The notes: generated by a model not told the origin, from the letters alone. A stretch of DNA of 39,289 nt from Planctomycetota bacterium (GCA_016873095.1 VGYC01000054.1:1-39289); one strand, 5' to 3'; shown: positions 17,804 to 26,578, counted from the first letter of the stretch. Made by a program: numbers and translations.

Positions 17804-19342
17804 TTGGCGACTAGCGCGAACTGCGGCATCGTATATCTCGTGGGTGCGGGGCCAGGCCATCCGGGGCTCATGACCCTTCGCGGCCTCGAGTGCCTCCAGC
17901 AAGCTGAACTGGTGATCCACGACAAGCTGGTTTCCCCGCGCCTGCTCGATTATGCTCCGGCAAGCGCGACGCGAATCTGCGTGACCGACCTGGCAGAATG
18001 CCATGTCGAGCGTCATCGCCCCGTGCAGAAAGCCATGATCAATGCGGCCAGACAAGGGAAAACGGTGGTTCGCCTCAAAGGGGGCGACCCGTTGCTCTTC
18101 GGCCGTGGCGGCGAAGAGGCGCAGGCTCTTGCCGAGGCCGGCGTCCCTTTCGAGATCGTCCCTGGCGTGACGGCGGCTCTGGGCGCGGGCGCCTGCGCCG
18201 CAATCCCGCTAACCCATCGCGCTCATGCCAGCGCCGTCGCATTCATCACCGGGCACGAAAAGCCGGACAAGCCGGAAAGCGCCATTGACTGGGAAGCGCT
18301 GGCGCGTTTTCAGGGAACGCTAGTTATCTACATGGGGATCTCGCGACTCGGACAGATCGTGGAAGCGCTCATCCGGCACGGCAAGCCGGCCGACACGCCC
18401 GCGGCCGTCGTGCACTGTGCGACCACCGGCGAGCAGAGCACGGTTGAAGCCCCCTTGCGCGAATTGCCGGACGCCGTGCTGAAGGCCGGCCTTGCCGCGC
18501 CGGCCATGATCATCATCGGCTCGGTGGTCGAGCTGCGCCGTGAGCTGAGCTGGTTCGAGCGCCGGCCGTTGTTCGGCAAACGCGTCCTCGTCACTCGTCC
18601 GCGTCACCAGGCCCGCGACCTGGTGCATCGGCTCGAAGGTCTCGGCGCTTCAGCATACGTCTTGCCAGCCGTCGAGATCCACGAGCCATCGGACTGGTCC
18701 GCGGTCGATGCCGCGATTGGCAGGCTGGCCAGCTTTCACTGGCTGGTGTTCACGAGCGCTAACGGTGTGCATGCTTTCATTGGCCGACTCAAGAAGCTGG
18801 GCAACGACCTGCGTGCTCTGGGCACGCTGCGCCTGGCAGCCATCGGCCCCAAGACCGCCGAGGCATTGCGGCATTATCATCTGAAACCGGACCTGGTGCC
18901 CGAGCGTTATCAATCAGAAGACCTGGCCGGCCTGCTGGCGGCAACCATCGTGCCAGGACAGCATGTTCTGCTCGCTCGCGCCGACCGTGGGCGTGAGCTG
19001 CTGCGCGATGAGCTGTCCCGGCTTGCCCATGTCGAGCAGATCGCAGTCTACTGCCAGGCCGACGCCATCGACGTCACCAGTCCGGTGCTCGCCAACCTGC
19101 GCCGCGGAGAAATCGATTTCGTCACGCTTACCAGCTCCAATATCGCGAGGGCGTTTGTCGCAGCGCTCGATGACGTTGCGCGGCTGCGATTGCACGCCGG
19201 CGACACCAGGCTGGTCACAATCAGCTCAGTGACCAGCGAGGAAGTCCGCAAACTCGGAGTCCCAGTCGCAGCCGAGGCGAGCGAGGCCACAGCGGAAGGC
19301 ATCGTCGATGCGCTGGTTCACCTGGCAAGTGCCCGGCCATGA
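17804..19342 (+). CDS. Uroporphyrinogen-III C-methyltransferase / uroporphyrinogen-III synthase fusion (CobA-HemD)
   Basis: A 512-residue bifunctional tetrapyrrole enzyme. Residues about 8-245 are a SAM-dependent uroporphyrinogen-III methyltransferase ([55 protein letters not shown]), which makes precorrin-2 for siroheme and B12. Residues about 260-510 are a HemD-type uroporphyrinogen-III synthase ([45 protein letters not shown]). The start is a TTG at 17804: GAGG stands eight bases upstream, and the first in-frame ATG would delete the GAGPG SAM-binding loop. It follows tatC by 89 bp and is convergent with cinA. Confidence 0.9.
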   Translation: MATSANCGIVYLVGAGPGHPGLMTLRGLECLQQAELVIHDKLVSPRLLDYAPASATRICVTDLAECHVERHRPVQKAMINAARQGKTVVRLKGGDPLLFGRGGEEAQALAEAGVPFEIVPGVTAALGAGACAAIPLTHRAHASAVAFITGHEKPDKPESAIDWEALARFQGTLVIYMGISRLGQIVEALIRHGKPADTPAAVVHCATTGEQSTVEAPLRELPDAVLKAGLAAPAMIIIGSVVELRRELSWFERRPLFGKRVLVTRPRHQARDLVHRLEGLGASAYVLPAVEIHEPSDWSAVDAAIGRLASFHWLVFTSANGVHAFIGRLKKLGNDLRALGTLRLAAIGPKTAEALRHYHLKPDLVPERYQSEDLAGLLAATIVPGQHVLLARADRGRELLRDELSRLAHVEQIAVYCQADAIDVTSPVLANLRRGEIDFVTLTSSNIARAFVAALDDVARLRLHAGDTRLVTISSVTSEEVRKLGVPVAAEASEATAEGIVDALVHLASARP

Positions 19343-19388
19343 CTCGGCCGGGATGCATGCAGCCTCGCTGCGCGACAGCGGCGTGTTG

Positions 19389-20630
19389 CTAGGCGCCGAC
19401 AAGTAGCAAGCGTACGCGGTTCAAGGCCATCTTGGCGGTACGGCTCTGAATGTGCGCGCGAGTGCCGCCCCAGCTAAAGGATTGTGAATCGACACCGCCG
19501 CTCCAGGCAAGGCCGACGTGGACGGTGCCGACGGGTTTGTCTGCGCTGCCGCCGTCAGGGCCGGCGATGCCGACGGTGCTGACCGCGAGATCCGTTCGAA
19601 AGCGCGTCCGGCAAGCGACCGCCATCGCTTCGGCCACCGCGGCGCTGACCGCACCATGCTCGTCGATCAGCGCTTGCGAAACTGCCATCATCTCGAGCTT
19701 AATGCGGTTGTCGTAAGCCACGATCGCGCCGCGGAACCAGCGTCCGGCCCCGGGCACGCGGCAGAGTTGCTGAGCTACCAGTCCGCCGGTCACGCCTTCC
19801 GCGACTGACAGCGATTGACGCTTCTCCGCCAGAAGGCGCACGACCACGTCGCGCAACTCTTCATCGCCGAAGCCGAAGACGATGTTGCCCAAACGGTCGA
19901 GAATGATGTTCTCAACAGGCGCGATCTGCAGAGTGGCCAGTTCGAGACTGGCGCCGCGGCCGAAGATGCGCAGCGAGATGACGGCATCGCTGGCGGTGAT
20001 GCCGACCTCCGGGACGTGGCCGCGGCGCGTGATGTCGAAGAGCTTCTCCTCGACGGCCGACTCGCCCCAACCGAACGTGTTTATCTTGCGTTGCACGAGG
20101 ACGCCGCCGCTGAGGCCCAGCTTCTCCAGTCGCGGGCGAACCTGTTCCTCAAACATGGCGTACATCTCGGCCGGCACGCCTGGCATGGCGACGAACGTGC
20201 AGCCCGCGTGCTGCAGCCAGACTCCCGGGGCGGTGCCGTGATCATTACGGATCGGCGCGCTGCCTAGCGGGAATTGCGCCTGCACGCGATTGCGCTCCGG
20301 CATGGCGCGATTCCGCCTCGCGAACATCGCCTCAATCTGCCTGAACGACTCCGGGTCAGAGACGAGTTCGACGCCTGCCATCTGCGCGAGCGCTTCGCGC
20401 GTGAGATCGTCCTGTGTCGGTCCCAGTCCGCCGCTGATGAGGACAAGGCGCGAGCGTCCGCCGGCAATGCGAAAAGCGGCGATGTTATCATCGAGGTCAT
20501 CCGCCAGCGTCGTGTGCCAGCCGACGGCGATGCCCATCTCGCCCAGTCGCCGGCTTAGCCACTGGCTGTTCGTGTCCAGGTTCTGCCCGCTGGTCAACTC
20601 GCTGCCAATGGAGATGATCTCTGCCTTCAT
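19389..20630 (-). CDS. cinA: CinA family protein (competence/damage-inducible; NMN deamidase-type)
   Basis: A 413-residue CinA of standard length. The N-terminal half is a MoaB/MogA-like domain (MKAEIISIGSELTSGQNLDT; SGGLGPTQDDLTREAL), which in characterised members hydrolyses ADP-ribose or CoA-type nucleotides. The C-terminal half is the CinA domain (SVAEGVTGGLVAQQLC; YDNRIKLEMMAVS; AVSTVGIAGPDGGSADKPVGTVHVGL), which deamidates nicotinamide mononucleotide in pyridine-nucleotide recycling. The cytoplasmic start at ATG 20630 is directly the conserved MKAEIISIG. Transcribed alone, divergent from the next gene. Confidence 0.92.
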   Translation of the reverse strand: MKAEIISIGSELTSGQNLDTNSQWLSRRLGEMGIAVGWHTTLADDLDDNIAAFRIAGGRSRLVLISGGLGPTQDDLTREALAQMAGVELVSDPESFRQIEAMFARRNRAMPERNRVQAQFPLGSAPIRNDHGTAPGVWLQHAGCTFVAMPGVPAEMYAMFEEQVRPRLEKLGLSGGVLVQRKINTFGWGESAVEEKLFDITRRGHVPEVGITASDAVISLRIFGRGASLELATLQIAPVENIILDRLGNIVFGFGDEELRDVVVRLLAEKRQSLSVAEGVTGGLVAQQLCRVPGAGRWFRGAIVAYDNRIKLEMMAVSQALIDEHGAVSAAVAEAMAVACRTRFRTDLAVSTVGIAGPDGGSADKPVGTVHVGLAWSGGVDSQSFSWGGTRAHIQSRTAKMALNRVRLLLVGA

Positions 20631-20893
20631 AAGACCGAAGGGTGATGAATCTTGTGGTGAGGGTCACGCCATGGACCAGCAGGGGTAACATAGGCGCGGA
20701 TGGCACAGCCGACGAGTGCGAGGGGGCGTGTCGGCAGGCAAGGTCGAGGAACGGTAGCTCATGTTTCCCGAAACTTGATCAGCCATTCCGCTCGTGTTAC
20801 AACCGGAACAATCGCTCTTCTCACCGTACGCGGAACAATGTCACGCGCGGTTGTCCTTTATTTTGCAGGATTCGGCCTATAAAATGAACAGTC
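20631..20893. other. Divergent intergenic region between cinA and the LolA-like gene
   Basis: A 263-bp region holding both promoters. An AT-rich stretch just before 20894 contains TATAAA (20878-20883), but the nearest -35-like TTGTCC (20851-20856) is 21 bases away, too far for a standard promoter. I see no gene. Confidence 0.3.
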
Positions 20894-22444
20894 ATGGCCA
20901 TTCAGGTTTACTGTCCCAATTCAGTGTGCGCCAATCACACGCGGCCTCGAGCGGTGCCGGATGAGATGGCCGGCCGGCAGGTCAACTGCAGGGCGTGCGG
21001 GCTGGTGTTGACCATCCCGCAAGCGCGCTTCAGTGCGAGGGCTGCGTGGTGGCTGATGCCGTTGGCAGGCGCCATCGCGGCGGCGGTCGTGCTGGCCGCA
21101 GTCGCCTGGGTCTTGCTCGGCATGGGGGCCGGCGCGGACAAGAAGGACGAGACCCCTACAGTGGCGGCGTTGCCTGATCCCGTCTTTGACGCCGGTCGCG
21201 ACCGCAAGAATCCGTCAGTGCCGGAACTGCTTCCCCCGCCGCCGGTCGCCGCCCCGGAAGCGATCGCAGTTCCCAAGCTCACGCCGCCGCCGATCCAAAC
21301 GCATACAGAACGCGAGATTGTCAAGCCGCCTGTTGTCGAGCCAGCGCCGGCACCGGAGCGCCGTCCGGAACCCAGGCCGCAAGCGCCACCGCCCCCCAGG
21401 CGTGAGCGACCGGCGTCGGCAAGCGACACGAAATTCATCATTCCCTTCGACGCGGTTGGTCCGGCCGCCAAGCTGGACAGGATCAAGGTCACGCAGGTCG
21501 AGGGCCGATTCAGTTTCGCCGGCTCGACGGCGGTGAATCCAGTGACCATGACCTGGCAATCGACCACGCGCTTCAAGTGGCACGAGAAGGCGACCAGCCT
21601 GGACATCGCCTTCCTGGTCGATGGCAACAAGGGCTGGTTCGGCGACGGCCGCAAGGTCCGTCCAATGGAAGCCGATGGCTTCTCGTTCTATCAGAACCTG
21701 GCCTACTCGATTTCGCTCAGCAACCTGCTGCCGCTGCGCGACAAGGGCTTCGAGATCGTGAAGGGAGAAGACGTGAGCGTGCGCGGCCGCAACTGCCTGC
21801 TGGCGCGCGTCAAGGCCGAAGGTCGGCCGGAGATGAAGATGTATTTCGACAAGCAGACCGGCTTTCTAACCAAGGCCGAGTTTCGCGGCCGATTCTTCAG
21901 CTTCAATGACCTCAAGTTGCAAAAGGAAGCCACGCTGCTCGAAAACTATTTCAGCAATTACAAGAAGATCGACGGCGTCAATCACTGGCGGCGCTATGAG
22001 CAATACCGCAACGGCGTCAAGTACGCCGAGCTGAACCTGGACCGCGTGCAATTCTTCGACAAGATCGATGACAAGTGGTTCTCGTTCGACAAGAGCCGGC
22101 CGCCAGGCCTGGACCCTGGCAACGGCGAGTGGAAGATCACGCGCCTGCTGCCCGAAAAGAAACGGGCCGGCGTGAAGTCGCCCGCGCTGCAAGTCACAGT
22201 CATGTTCAATGGCACTCAAGCGCCGTCCAAGGTGGGCAAGAGCTACCGAGTCGTGGACGCCGACGGTCTGGTTCTTGACAAGTGCAATCTGCGCTTCACC
22301 TCCTCCACACGCCGCTATGGCACGCTGTCGTTCGAGCGCATCCTGGCCGGCAGCGATGCGTCGCTGCGATTCGACGGCCTGTTCCTGGAAGATGACGTGG
22401 GCCGGCGCGCCGCGCTGCAACTGGGCGCGGCGGCGCGGAAATAG
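20894..22444 (+). CDS. Membrane-anchored protein: zinc ribbon, one TM helix, Pro-rich stalk, LolA-like domain
   Basis: A 516-residue protein with four parts. A cysteine ribbon lies at C7, C12, C32 and C35 (CPNSVC; CRAC). A single membrane helix spans about 52-77. A proline-rich stalk covers about 85-175. A beta-rich C-terminal domain with the feel of LolA/LppX-type lipoprotein carriers follows (KVTQVEGRFSFAGS; TTRFKWHEKATSLDIAFLVD; KMYFDKQTGFLTKAEFRGR). The ribbon would be cytoplasmic and the large domain periplasmic. It may bind lipid or a lipoprotein, but this is inference from fold style only. The ATG at 20894 has no strong ribosome-binding site. The arg operon starts downstream on the same strand with its own promoter. 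Confidence 0.7.
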   Translation: MAIQVYCPNSVCANHTRPRAVPDEMAGRQVNCRACGLVLTIPQARFSARAAWWLMPLAGAIAAAVVLAAVAWVLLGMGAGADKKDETPTVAALPDPVFDAGRDRKNPSVPELLPPPPVAAPEAIAVPKLTPPPIQTHTEREIVKPPVVEPAPAPERRPEPRPQAPPPPRRERPASASDTKFIIPFDAVGPAAKLDRIKVTQVEGRFSFAGSTAVNPVTMTWQSTTRFKWHEKATSLDIAFLVDGNKGWFGDGRKVRPMEADGFSFYQNLAYSISLSNLLPLRDKGFEIVKGEDVSVRGRNCLLARVKAEGRPEMKMYFDKQTGFLTKAEFRGRFFSFNDLKLQKEATLLENYFSNYKKIDGVNHWRRYEQYRNGVKYAELNLDRVQFFDKIDDKWFSFDKSRPPGLDPGNGEWKITRLLPEKKRAGVKSPALQVTVMFNGTQAPSKVGKSYRVVDADGLVLDKCNLRFTSSTRRYGTLSFERILAGSDASLRFDGLFLEDDVGRRAALQLGAAARK

Positions 22445-22559
22445 CAAGCGGTCCCATCAACGCGAATCACCAGATTTGACTGGCAAGTCCGTGGCCTCCT
22501 TAAGAAAACGGCTCCGCGCATTGAACCTTCGGCAACACGGCGGCGTCTCGGAACGGCCA

Positions 22560-22587
22560 TTGACACCGCCTGGCAGTCACCTACAAT
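22560..22587 (+). promoter_or_regulatory. Sigma-70-type promoter of the arginine operon
   Basis: TTGACA (22560-22565), perfect to consensus, a 16-base spacer, then TACAAT (22582-22587), five of six. Transcription should start near 22594, giving a leader of about 110 bases before argB. This is the best promoter in the window by eye. Confidence 0.65.
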
Positions 22588-22604
22588 CAAATTTTTCCCT
22601 TTAC

Positions 22605-22626
22605 GGGCAAGCAGCATGACTTGCCC
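22605..22626 (+). promoter_or_regulatory. Leader hairpin / operator-like inverted repeat before argB
   Basis: GGGCAAG (22605-22611) and CTTGCCC (22620-22626) form a perfect 7-bp inverted repeat around eight bases, about 11-33 bases into the predicted transcript. It could be a DNA operator or an RNA stem. It does not resemble the AT-rich ArgR box. Confidence 0.4.
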
Positions 22627-22704
22627 ATCGAGGGCGGGCGCAAGGGCGGACTCACCGCCGCGGCAGACGTGACATGCGTGACGCTCGCCCCGCGAGACGA
22701 ATCG

Positions 22705-23592
22705 ATGGATGAGGCCATTCGCAAGGCGGAAGCGCTCATCGAGGCCCTCGGCTACATCCGCAGGTTTCGGGACAAGCTGACGGTCATCAAGCTGGGCGGC
22801 AGCGCCATGGAGGAGCCCGAGGCGCTCAGGGCCACGCTGCAAGACGTGGTCTTCATGGCCACGGTGGGCATGCGGCCGATCCTGGTGCATGGCGGCGGCA
22901 AGGCCATCGACCGAGCCATGGCGGACGCCGGCCTCAAGCCGAGAAAAGTCCAGGGCCGGCGCTTCACCGACCAGGCCACGCTAGACATTGTCGTCCGCGT
23001 CCTCATGAAAGAGATCAGCAGCGACATCGAGGCGAAACTGCGCGAACTGGGAGGCCGGGCCGTCAGCCCGCACCAGGGCTCGCTCCATTATCTCCACGGG
23101 GAAAAGACGGGCCTGGCCGGACTCGGCGGTGAAAATATCGACCTGGGCCGTGTCGGCCGGGTGACGCGCGTGAATGTCCCGCTCATCCACGACTTCTGCG
23201 CCGGCGGTGTGGTGCCGGTCATACCCTCGGTTGCCGTCGATGATACCGGCGGCTGGCTGAACATCAACGCGGACACAGCCGCCGCCGCGGTGGCCGGGCA
23301 GGTGGGCGCTGAAAAGCTTGTGTTGCTAACGGATACGCCGGGGATTCTGCTGGACCGCCGCGACGAGCGCTCGCTGGTCCGCAGCCTGGATGCTCGCCAG
23401 TGCCGCGAGTTGATGGCCAGCGGCATCATCGACGAAGGCATGATCCCGAAAGTCGAGGCCTGCCTGGACGGATTGCAGGCGGGCGTGCGCAAGACGCACA
23501 TCATCGACGGCCGGCTGTCGCATTCCCTCCTCCTGGAAATCTACACCGACCGCGGCGTCGGCACGGAGATCCTTCTTCAAGGAAAATCTTGA
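22705..23592 (+). CDS. argB: Acetylglutamate kinase
   Basis: A 295-residue enzyme phosphorylating N-acetyl-L-glutamate, the second step of arginine synthesis. Amino-acid kinase motifs are clear: VIKLGGSAME (phosphate-binding Lys/Gly loop), ILVHGGGKAID, FTDQATLDIV, NINADTAAAAVAGQVGAEKLVLLTDTPG (acetylglutamate and ATP sites) and GMIPKVEACL. The start ATG 22705 (MDEAIRKAEALIEAL) matches the N-terminal helix of arginine-sensitive family members; the frame is open 28 codons upstream. An N-terminal helix of this kind usually goes with hexameric, arginine-inhibited enzymes, so feedback inhibition is likely. First gene of argB-argD-argF. Confidence 0.95.
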   Translation: MDEAIRKAEALIEALGYIRRFRDKLTVIKLGGSAMEEPEALRATLQDVVFMATVGMRPILVHGGGKAIDRAMADAGLKPRKVQGRRFTDQATLDIVVRVLMKEISSDIEAKLRELGGRAVSPHQGSLHYLHGEKTGLAGLGGENIDLGRVGRVTRVNVPLIHDFCAGGVVPVIPSVAVDDTGGWLNINADTAAAAVAGQVGAEKLVLLTDTPGILLDRRDERSLVRSLDARQCRELMASGIIDEGMIPKVEACLDGLQAGVRKTHIIDGRLSHSLLLEIYTDRGVGTEILLQGKS

Positions 23593-23678
23593 AAGGAATA
23601 ACTAGAAGAAGGAACAACCATGGACGAAGCAGTAATGCTTTTGCTTTTTTACTCTTGCCCTTCTGCTCGGTGTTAGCC
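23593..23678 (+). other. argB-argD spacer with a short leader-like reading frame
   Basis: The 86-bp gap contains an 18-codon frame, ATG 23620 to TAG 23674-23676 (MDEAVMLLLFYSCPSARC), preceded by AGAAGGA and ending two bases before the argD ATG. The stretch is T-rich, unlike the surrounding genes. It could be a translated leader coupling to argD or simply a low-complexity spacer. Confidence 0.3.
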
Positions 23679-24866
23679 ATGACCAGCCAGGAAACCATCC
23701 AGCTCTTCGGCCGTTATGTTATCGGCAACTACACGCGCTACCCGGTGTGTCTGGTGCGCGGCGAGGGCTCGTATGTCTGGGACGCGGAAGGAAAGCGTTA
23801 TCTCGATTTCTTCCCCGGCTGGGGGTGCGACCTGCTCGGACACTGCCCGCCGCGCATCGTCGAGGCGGTGCAAGATCAAGTCGCCAAGCTGATCCACGTG
23901 CCCAACACCTGGTACATGGAGGCGCAGGGGCAGCTGGCCAAGGCTCTGAGCGAACGCGGCGGCATCGACGGCCGCTGCTTCTTCTGCAACAGCGGCGCCG
24001 AGGCAGTGGAGGCGGCGATCAAGCTGGCCCGGCTCAACGGCAAGCCGGGACGCTACAAGATCATCACGATGCTCAATAGCTTTCACGGCCGGACCCTCGG
24101 GGCCCTGAGCGCCACCGCGCAGCCAAAGTACCATAAGGGCCTCGAGCCGATGCTCGCCGGTTTTTGCTACGCGCCCTTCGGCGATCTGGATGCCGTCGCC
24201 AAGCTCATTGACGGTGAAACCTGCGCGATCCTCGTCGAGCCCATCCAGGGTGAGGGCGGCATCAATTTGCCGCCGCCCGGCTACCTGGAAGGGTTGCGTG
24301 ACCTGGCAGACAAGCACCACCTCGTGCTCATCTTCGACGAGGTGCAAAGCGGCATGGGCCGCACCGGGCAGTGGTTTGCCTACCAGAACTGGAACGTCTT
24401 GCCGGACGCCGTGACGCTGGCCAAGGCGCTGGCGGGCGGCGTGGCTTGCGGCGGACTTGTGGCCCGGCCACAATTCGCAGACAAGCTCGTGCCCGGTACG
24501 CACGCCGCCACGTTCGGCGGCAATCCCATCGCCTGCCGGGCCGCGTTCGCCACCATCGAAACCATCGACCAGGACGGCCTGCTCGAGCGTGCCGTGCACA
24601 TCGAGAACGGTTTCCGGCAGCGCTTCGAGGCACTGCGGCCGCGCTGTCCGCTGATTCACGACATCCGCATCAAGGGCGCCATGATCGGCATCGAGCTAAC
24701 TGTCGAGGGCGCTGCCATCGTCAACCGCTGCCTGGAGAAAGCCTTGCTCATCAACTGCACGCACGGAACCACGCTGCGGCTGCTGCCGGCATTGAACCTT
24801 ACCGACGAGCAACTTGACGCCGGCTGCGACATTCTGGAGGAAGTTTTGCTGTCCCACAAGCCGTGA
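23679..24866 (+). CDS. argD: Acetylornithine aminotransferase
   Basis: A 395-residue class III PLP aminotransferase converting N-acetylglutamate semialdehyde to N-acetylornithine. Motifs: FFCNSGAEAVEAAIKLAR (PLP phosphate site), NSFHGRTLGALSATAQ, EPIQGEGGI, LIFDEVQSGMGRTG (PLP-binding Asp) and the Schiff-base lysine K249 in VTLAKALAGG, with HAATFGGNPIACRAA after it. The start ATG 23679 (MTSQETIQLFGRYV) is the usual position; the long upstream open frame overlaps argB and is not used. Encoded between argB and argF, as is common in bacteria. Confidence 0.95.
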   Translation: MTSQETIQLFGRYVIGNYTRYPVCLVRGEGSYVWDAEGKRYLDFFPGWGCDLLGHCPPRIVEAVQDQVAKLIHVPNTWYMEAQGQLAKALSERGGIDGRCFFCNSGAEAVEAAIKLARLNGKPGRYKIITMLNSFHGRTLGALSATAQPKYHKGLEPMLAGFCYAPFGDLDAVAKLIDGETCAILVEPIQGEGGINLPPPGYLEGLRDLADKHHLVLIFDEVQSGMGRTGQWFAYQNWNVLPDAVTLAKALAGGVACGGLVARPQFADKLVPGTHAATFGGNPIACRAAFATIETIDQDGLLERAVHIENGFRQRFEALRPRCPLIHDIRIKGAMIGIELTVEGAAIVNRCLEKALLINCTHGTTLRLLPALNLTDEQLDAGCDILEEVLLSHKP

Positions 24867-24881
24867 GCGGCACGGGGCCGA

Positions 24882-24947
24882 CCGAGTCTTCGGGGGCCGC
24901 CCCGGGACGGCATGATTGGCAAGAACTGGTGAGTCCCGAAGACTCGG
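24882..24947 (+). repeat. Inverted repeat between argD and argF
   Basis: CCGAGTCTTCGGG (24882-24894) and its exact reverse complement CCCGAAGACTCGG (24935-24947) are separated by 40 bases. Transcribed, they would form a 13-bp stem with a large GC-rich loop that can itself fold. No U-tract follows, so a simple terminator is unlikely. Options are an mRNA stabiliser or processing site, or a dispersed intergenic repeat. Confidence 0.6.
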
Positions 24948-24974
24948 CTCACCTTACCCGTCCAGCTATTAAAC

Positions 24975-25925
24975 ATGATGAAGACCAAGACACGCGCTGC
25001 CAAGACGCCGGCCGTCCGGCATGTTCTCGACCTGTTCGATTTCACTGCCGAGGAGATCGAGCATTTGCTGGAGCGGGCGGCCAAGCTCAAGAAAGCACAT
25101 CACCGCCAGGCCGACAAGCCGCTTCTGCAACGCCGCGTGGTCGGCTTGATCTTCGAGAAGCCGTCGCTGCGGACGCGGGTCAGCTTTCAGGCTGCCGTCG
25201 CCCAGCTCGGCGGCACAAGCCTGTTCATGGCCGGCAACGAGGCGGGGCTCGGCGTTCGCGAGACCGTGGCCGACTTCGCGCGCACGCTCGCCAACTATGT
25301 CGATGCTGTCGTGCTGCGCGTCTTTCGACATCAGACGGTCGTTGACTTCGCTGCCTTCTCGAGCGTCCCGGTCATCAACGGCCTGTCCGACTATTCCCAT
25401 CCATGCCAGGCGCTTGGCGATCTGCTGACGATGCGGCAGACCTTCAAGGACTGGCACAAGCGCACGGTGGCCTTCATCGGCGACGGCAATAACGTGGCCC
25501 GCTCCCTCGCCGTCGGCTGCGGCAAGCTGGGGATCCCGTTCATTCTGGCCGCTCCCGACGGCTACGGTTTCGATGAGCCGTTCCTCGAAGAATTTCGCGA
25601 GCGCCTCCCCGATGCCAGGCTCGAGCAGACGCAGGATCCGAAGGAAGCGGCGGCGGCCGGCGACTTCATCTACACCGATGTCTGGGCCAGCATGGGTCAG
25701 GAAGACGAGCGCGAGCAACGACGCAAGAGCTTTGCCTCCTTCCAGGTCAACGGCAACTTGCTCGCCCTCGCCCCGCCCGACGCACGCTTCATGCACTGCC
25801 TCCCCGCCCATCGCGGCGAGGAAGTCACCGACGACGTCGTCGACAGCGAGCGCAGCATCGTCTTCGCGCAAGCCGGCAACCGCATGCACGCCCAGAAGGC
25901 ACTGCTGGCGTGGCTGCTGCGCTGA
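24975..25925 (+). CDS. argF: Ornithine carbamoyltransferase
   Basis: A 316-residue enzyme joining carbamoyl phosphate and ornithine to give citrulline. The carbamoyl-phosphate loop reads FEKPSLRTRVSFQ (S-x-R-T-R), followed by VLRVFRHQ, the HPCQALGDLLT motif, the second-domain FIGDGNNVARSL, and the ornithine-site HCLPAHRGEEV near the C-terminus. All active-site motifs are present. ATG 24975 and 24978 are both possible starts, neither with a strong Shine-Dalgarno. Last gene of the arg operon; the gap after it is gene-free for 659 bp. Confidence 0.95.
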   Translation: MMKTKTRAAKTPAVRHVLDLFDFTAEEIEHLLERAAKLKKAHHRQADKPLLQRRVVGLIFEKPSLRTRVSFQAAVAQLGGTSLFMAGNEAGLGVRETVADFARTLANYVDAVVLRVFRHQTVVDFAAFSSVPVINGLSDYSHPCQALGDLLTMRQTFKDWHKRTVAFIGDGNNVARSLAVGCGKLGIPFILAAPDGYGFDEPFLEEFRERLPDARLEQTQDPKEAAAAGDFIYTDVWASMGQEDEREQRRKSFASFQVNGNLLALAPPDARFMHCLPAHRGEEVTDDVVDSERSIVFAQAGNRMHAQKALLAWLLR

Positions 25926-26167
25926 GGGCAACACCCTAACGGGGCACCTCTGACGGTTCTTGGAGACCGACCCAGTGTGGCGGCATGGGTGACAGCCGGC
26001 CGAGGTTGGCGGCCAATCGCAAACTGTGTCTTGTGAATCGCTTACGGCACGCTTTCGAGTGGTCGGCCAAGTTGCACGTGGATCACGACAGATCGCGACT
26101 TGAAAGATCGGCCACCCCAGCCCGCCGCTCCGGCGAACTCCACGTGGAACGCTTCCATCTGTTCAGA

Positions 26168-26212
26168 GGATTCGTCCAGGATTCGTCCAGGATTCGTCCA
26201 GGATTCGTCCAG
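26168..26212 (+). repeat. Tandem 11-bp repeat, four copies
   Basis: GGATTCGTCCA is repeated four times without change (26168-26211). The unit length is not a multiple of three, so it is not a coding repeat. The lack of any difference between copies points to recent slippage. Confidence 0.9.
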
Positions 26213-26308
26213 ATACCGACATACACCCCCTCGGCAAATCCTCCCAAATGGGAGCCCATCACGTAACCGACTACCCGGTCAATGGTTACATTATTCCAGC
26301 TATCAAAT

Positions 26309-26383
26309 TGCACGACGACGACCAGGTTGATGTCCACCGGCTTGTAGGTGGGCGGCACGCCGGGGAGAAACCAGTCCATCTGC
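26309..26383 (-). pseudogene. Duplicated 75-bp fragment of the SnoaL-like gene
   Basis: 26309-26383 matches 26670-26744 in the intact downstream gene at 71 of 75 bases and in the same orientation. It encodes the same peptide core (MDWFLPGVPPTYKPVDINLV) but lacks the rest of the domain on both sides. It is a partial duplication, not a working gene. Confidence 0.8.
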
Positions 26384-26396
26384 GAATGATCCATGT

Positions 26397-26507
26397 GGCC
26401 GCAAGAAACGCAAGGAGCCGAAAGAAGCAAGATATCTCGCTGCAGTTATCAAATCGCACAGCTCACGATTCGCGAGGCTCTTGGGACTTTTTGCGTTTCT
26501 TGCGGCC
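26397..26507. repeat. 17-bp inverted repeat, GGCCGCAAGAAACGCAA type
   Basis: GGCCGCAAGAAACGCAA (26397-26413) recurs as its exact reverse complement at 26491-26507. The A-rich 'AAGAAACGCAA' style resembles low-complexity spacer sequence. The 77 bases between hold part of an imperfect direct repeat. Confidence 0.7.
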
Positions 26508-26520
26508 AAAGAAAACAAAG

Positions 26521-26578
26521 AGAGAACAAACGGAGAGAACAAACGAGAGAACAAACGGGACGCAGCTGGGACGCAGCT
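26521..26578 (+). repeat. Tandem 12-bp and 10-bp repeats
   Basis: AGAGAACAAACG occurs three times (26521-26532, 26534-26545, 26546-26557), followed by GGACGCAGCT twice (26558-26567, 26569-26578). They end just before the stop of the SnoaL-like gene and look like slippage products. Confidence 0.85.

Noticed and set aside
20851-20883. Promoter TTGTCC ... TATAAA before the LolA-like gene
   Set aside because: The spacer is 21 bases and transcription would start almost at the ATG; not listed as a feature.
26168-26212. CRISPR array
   Set aside because: The four 11-mers are directly adjacent with no spacers and the unit is too short.
26083-26430. 115-codon minus-strand frame containing MDWFLPGVPP
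   Set aside because: Its only familiar part is the 75-bp duplicated fragment; the rest runs through tandem 11-mers and has no domain.
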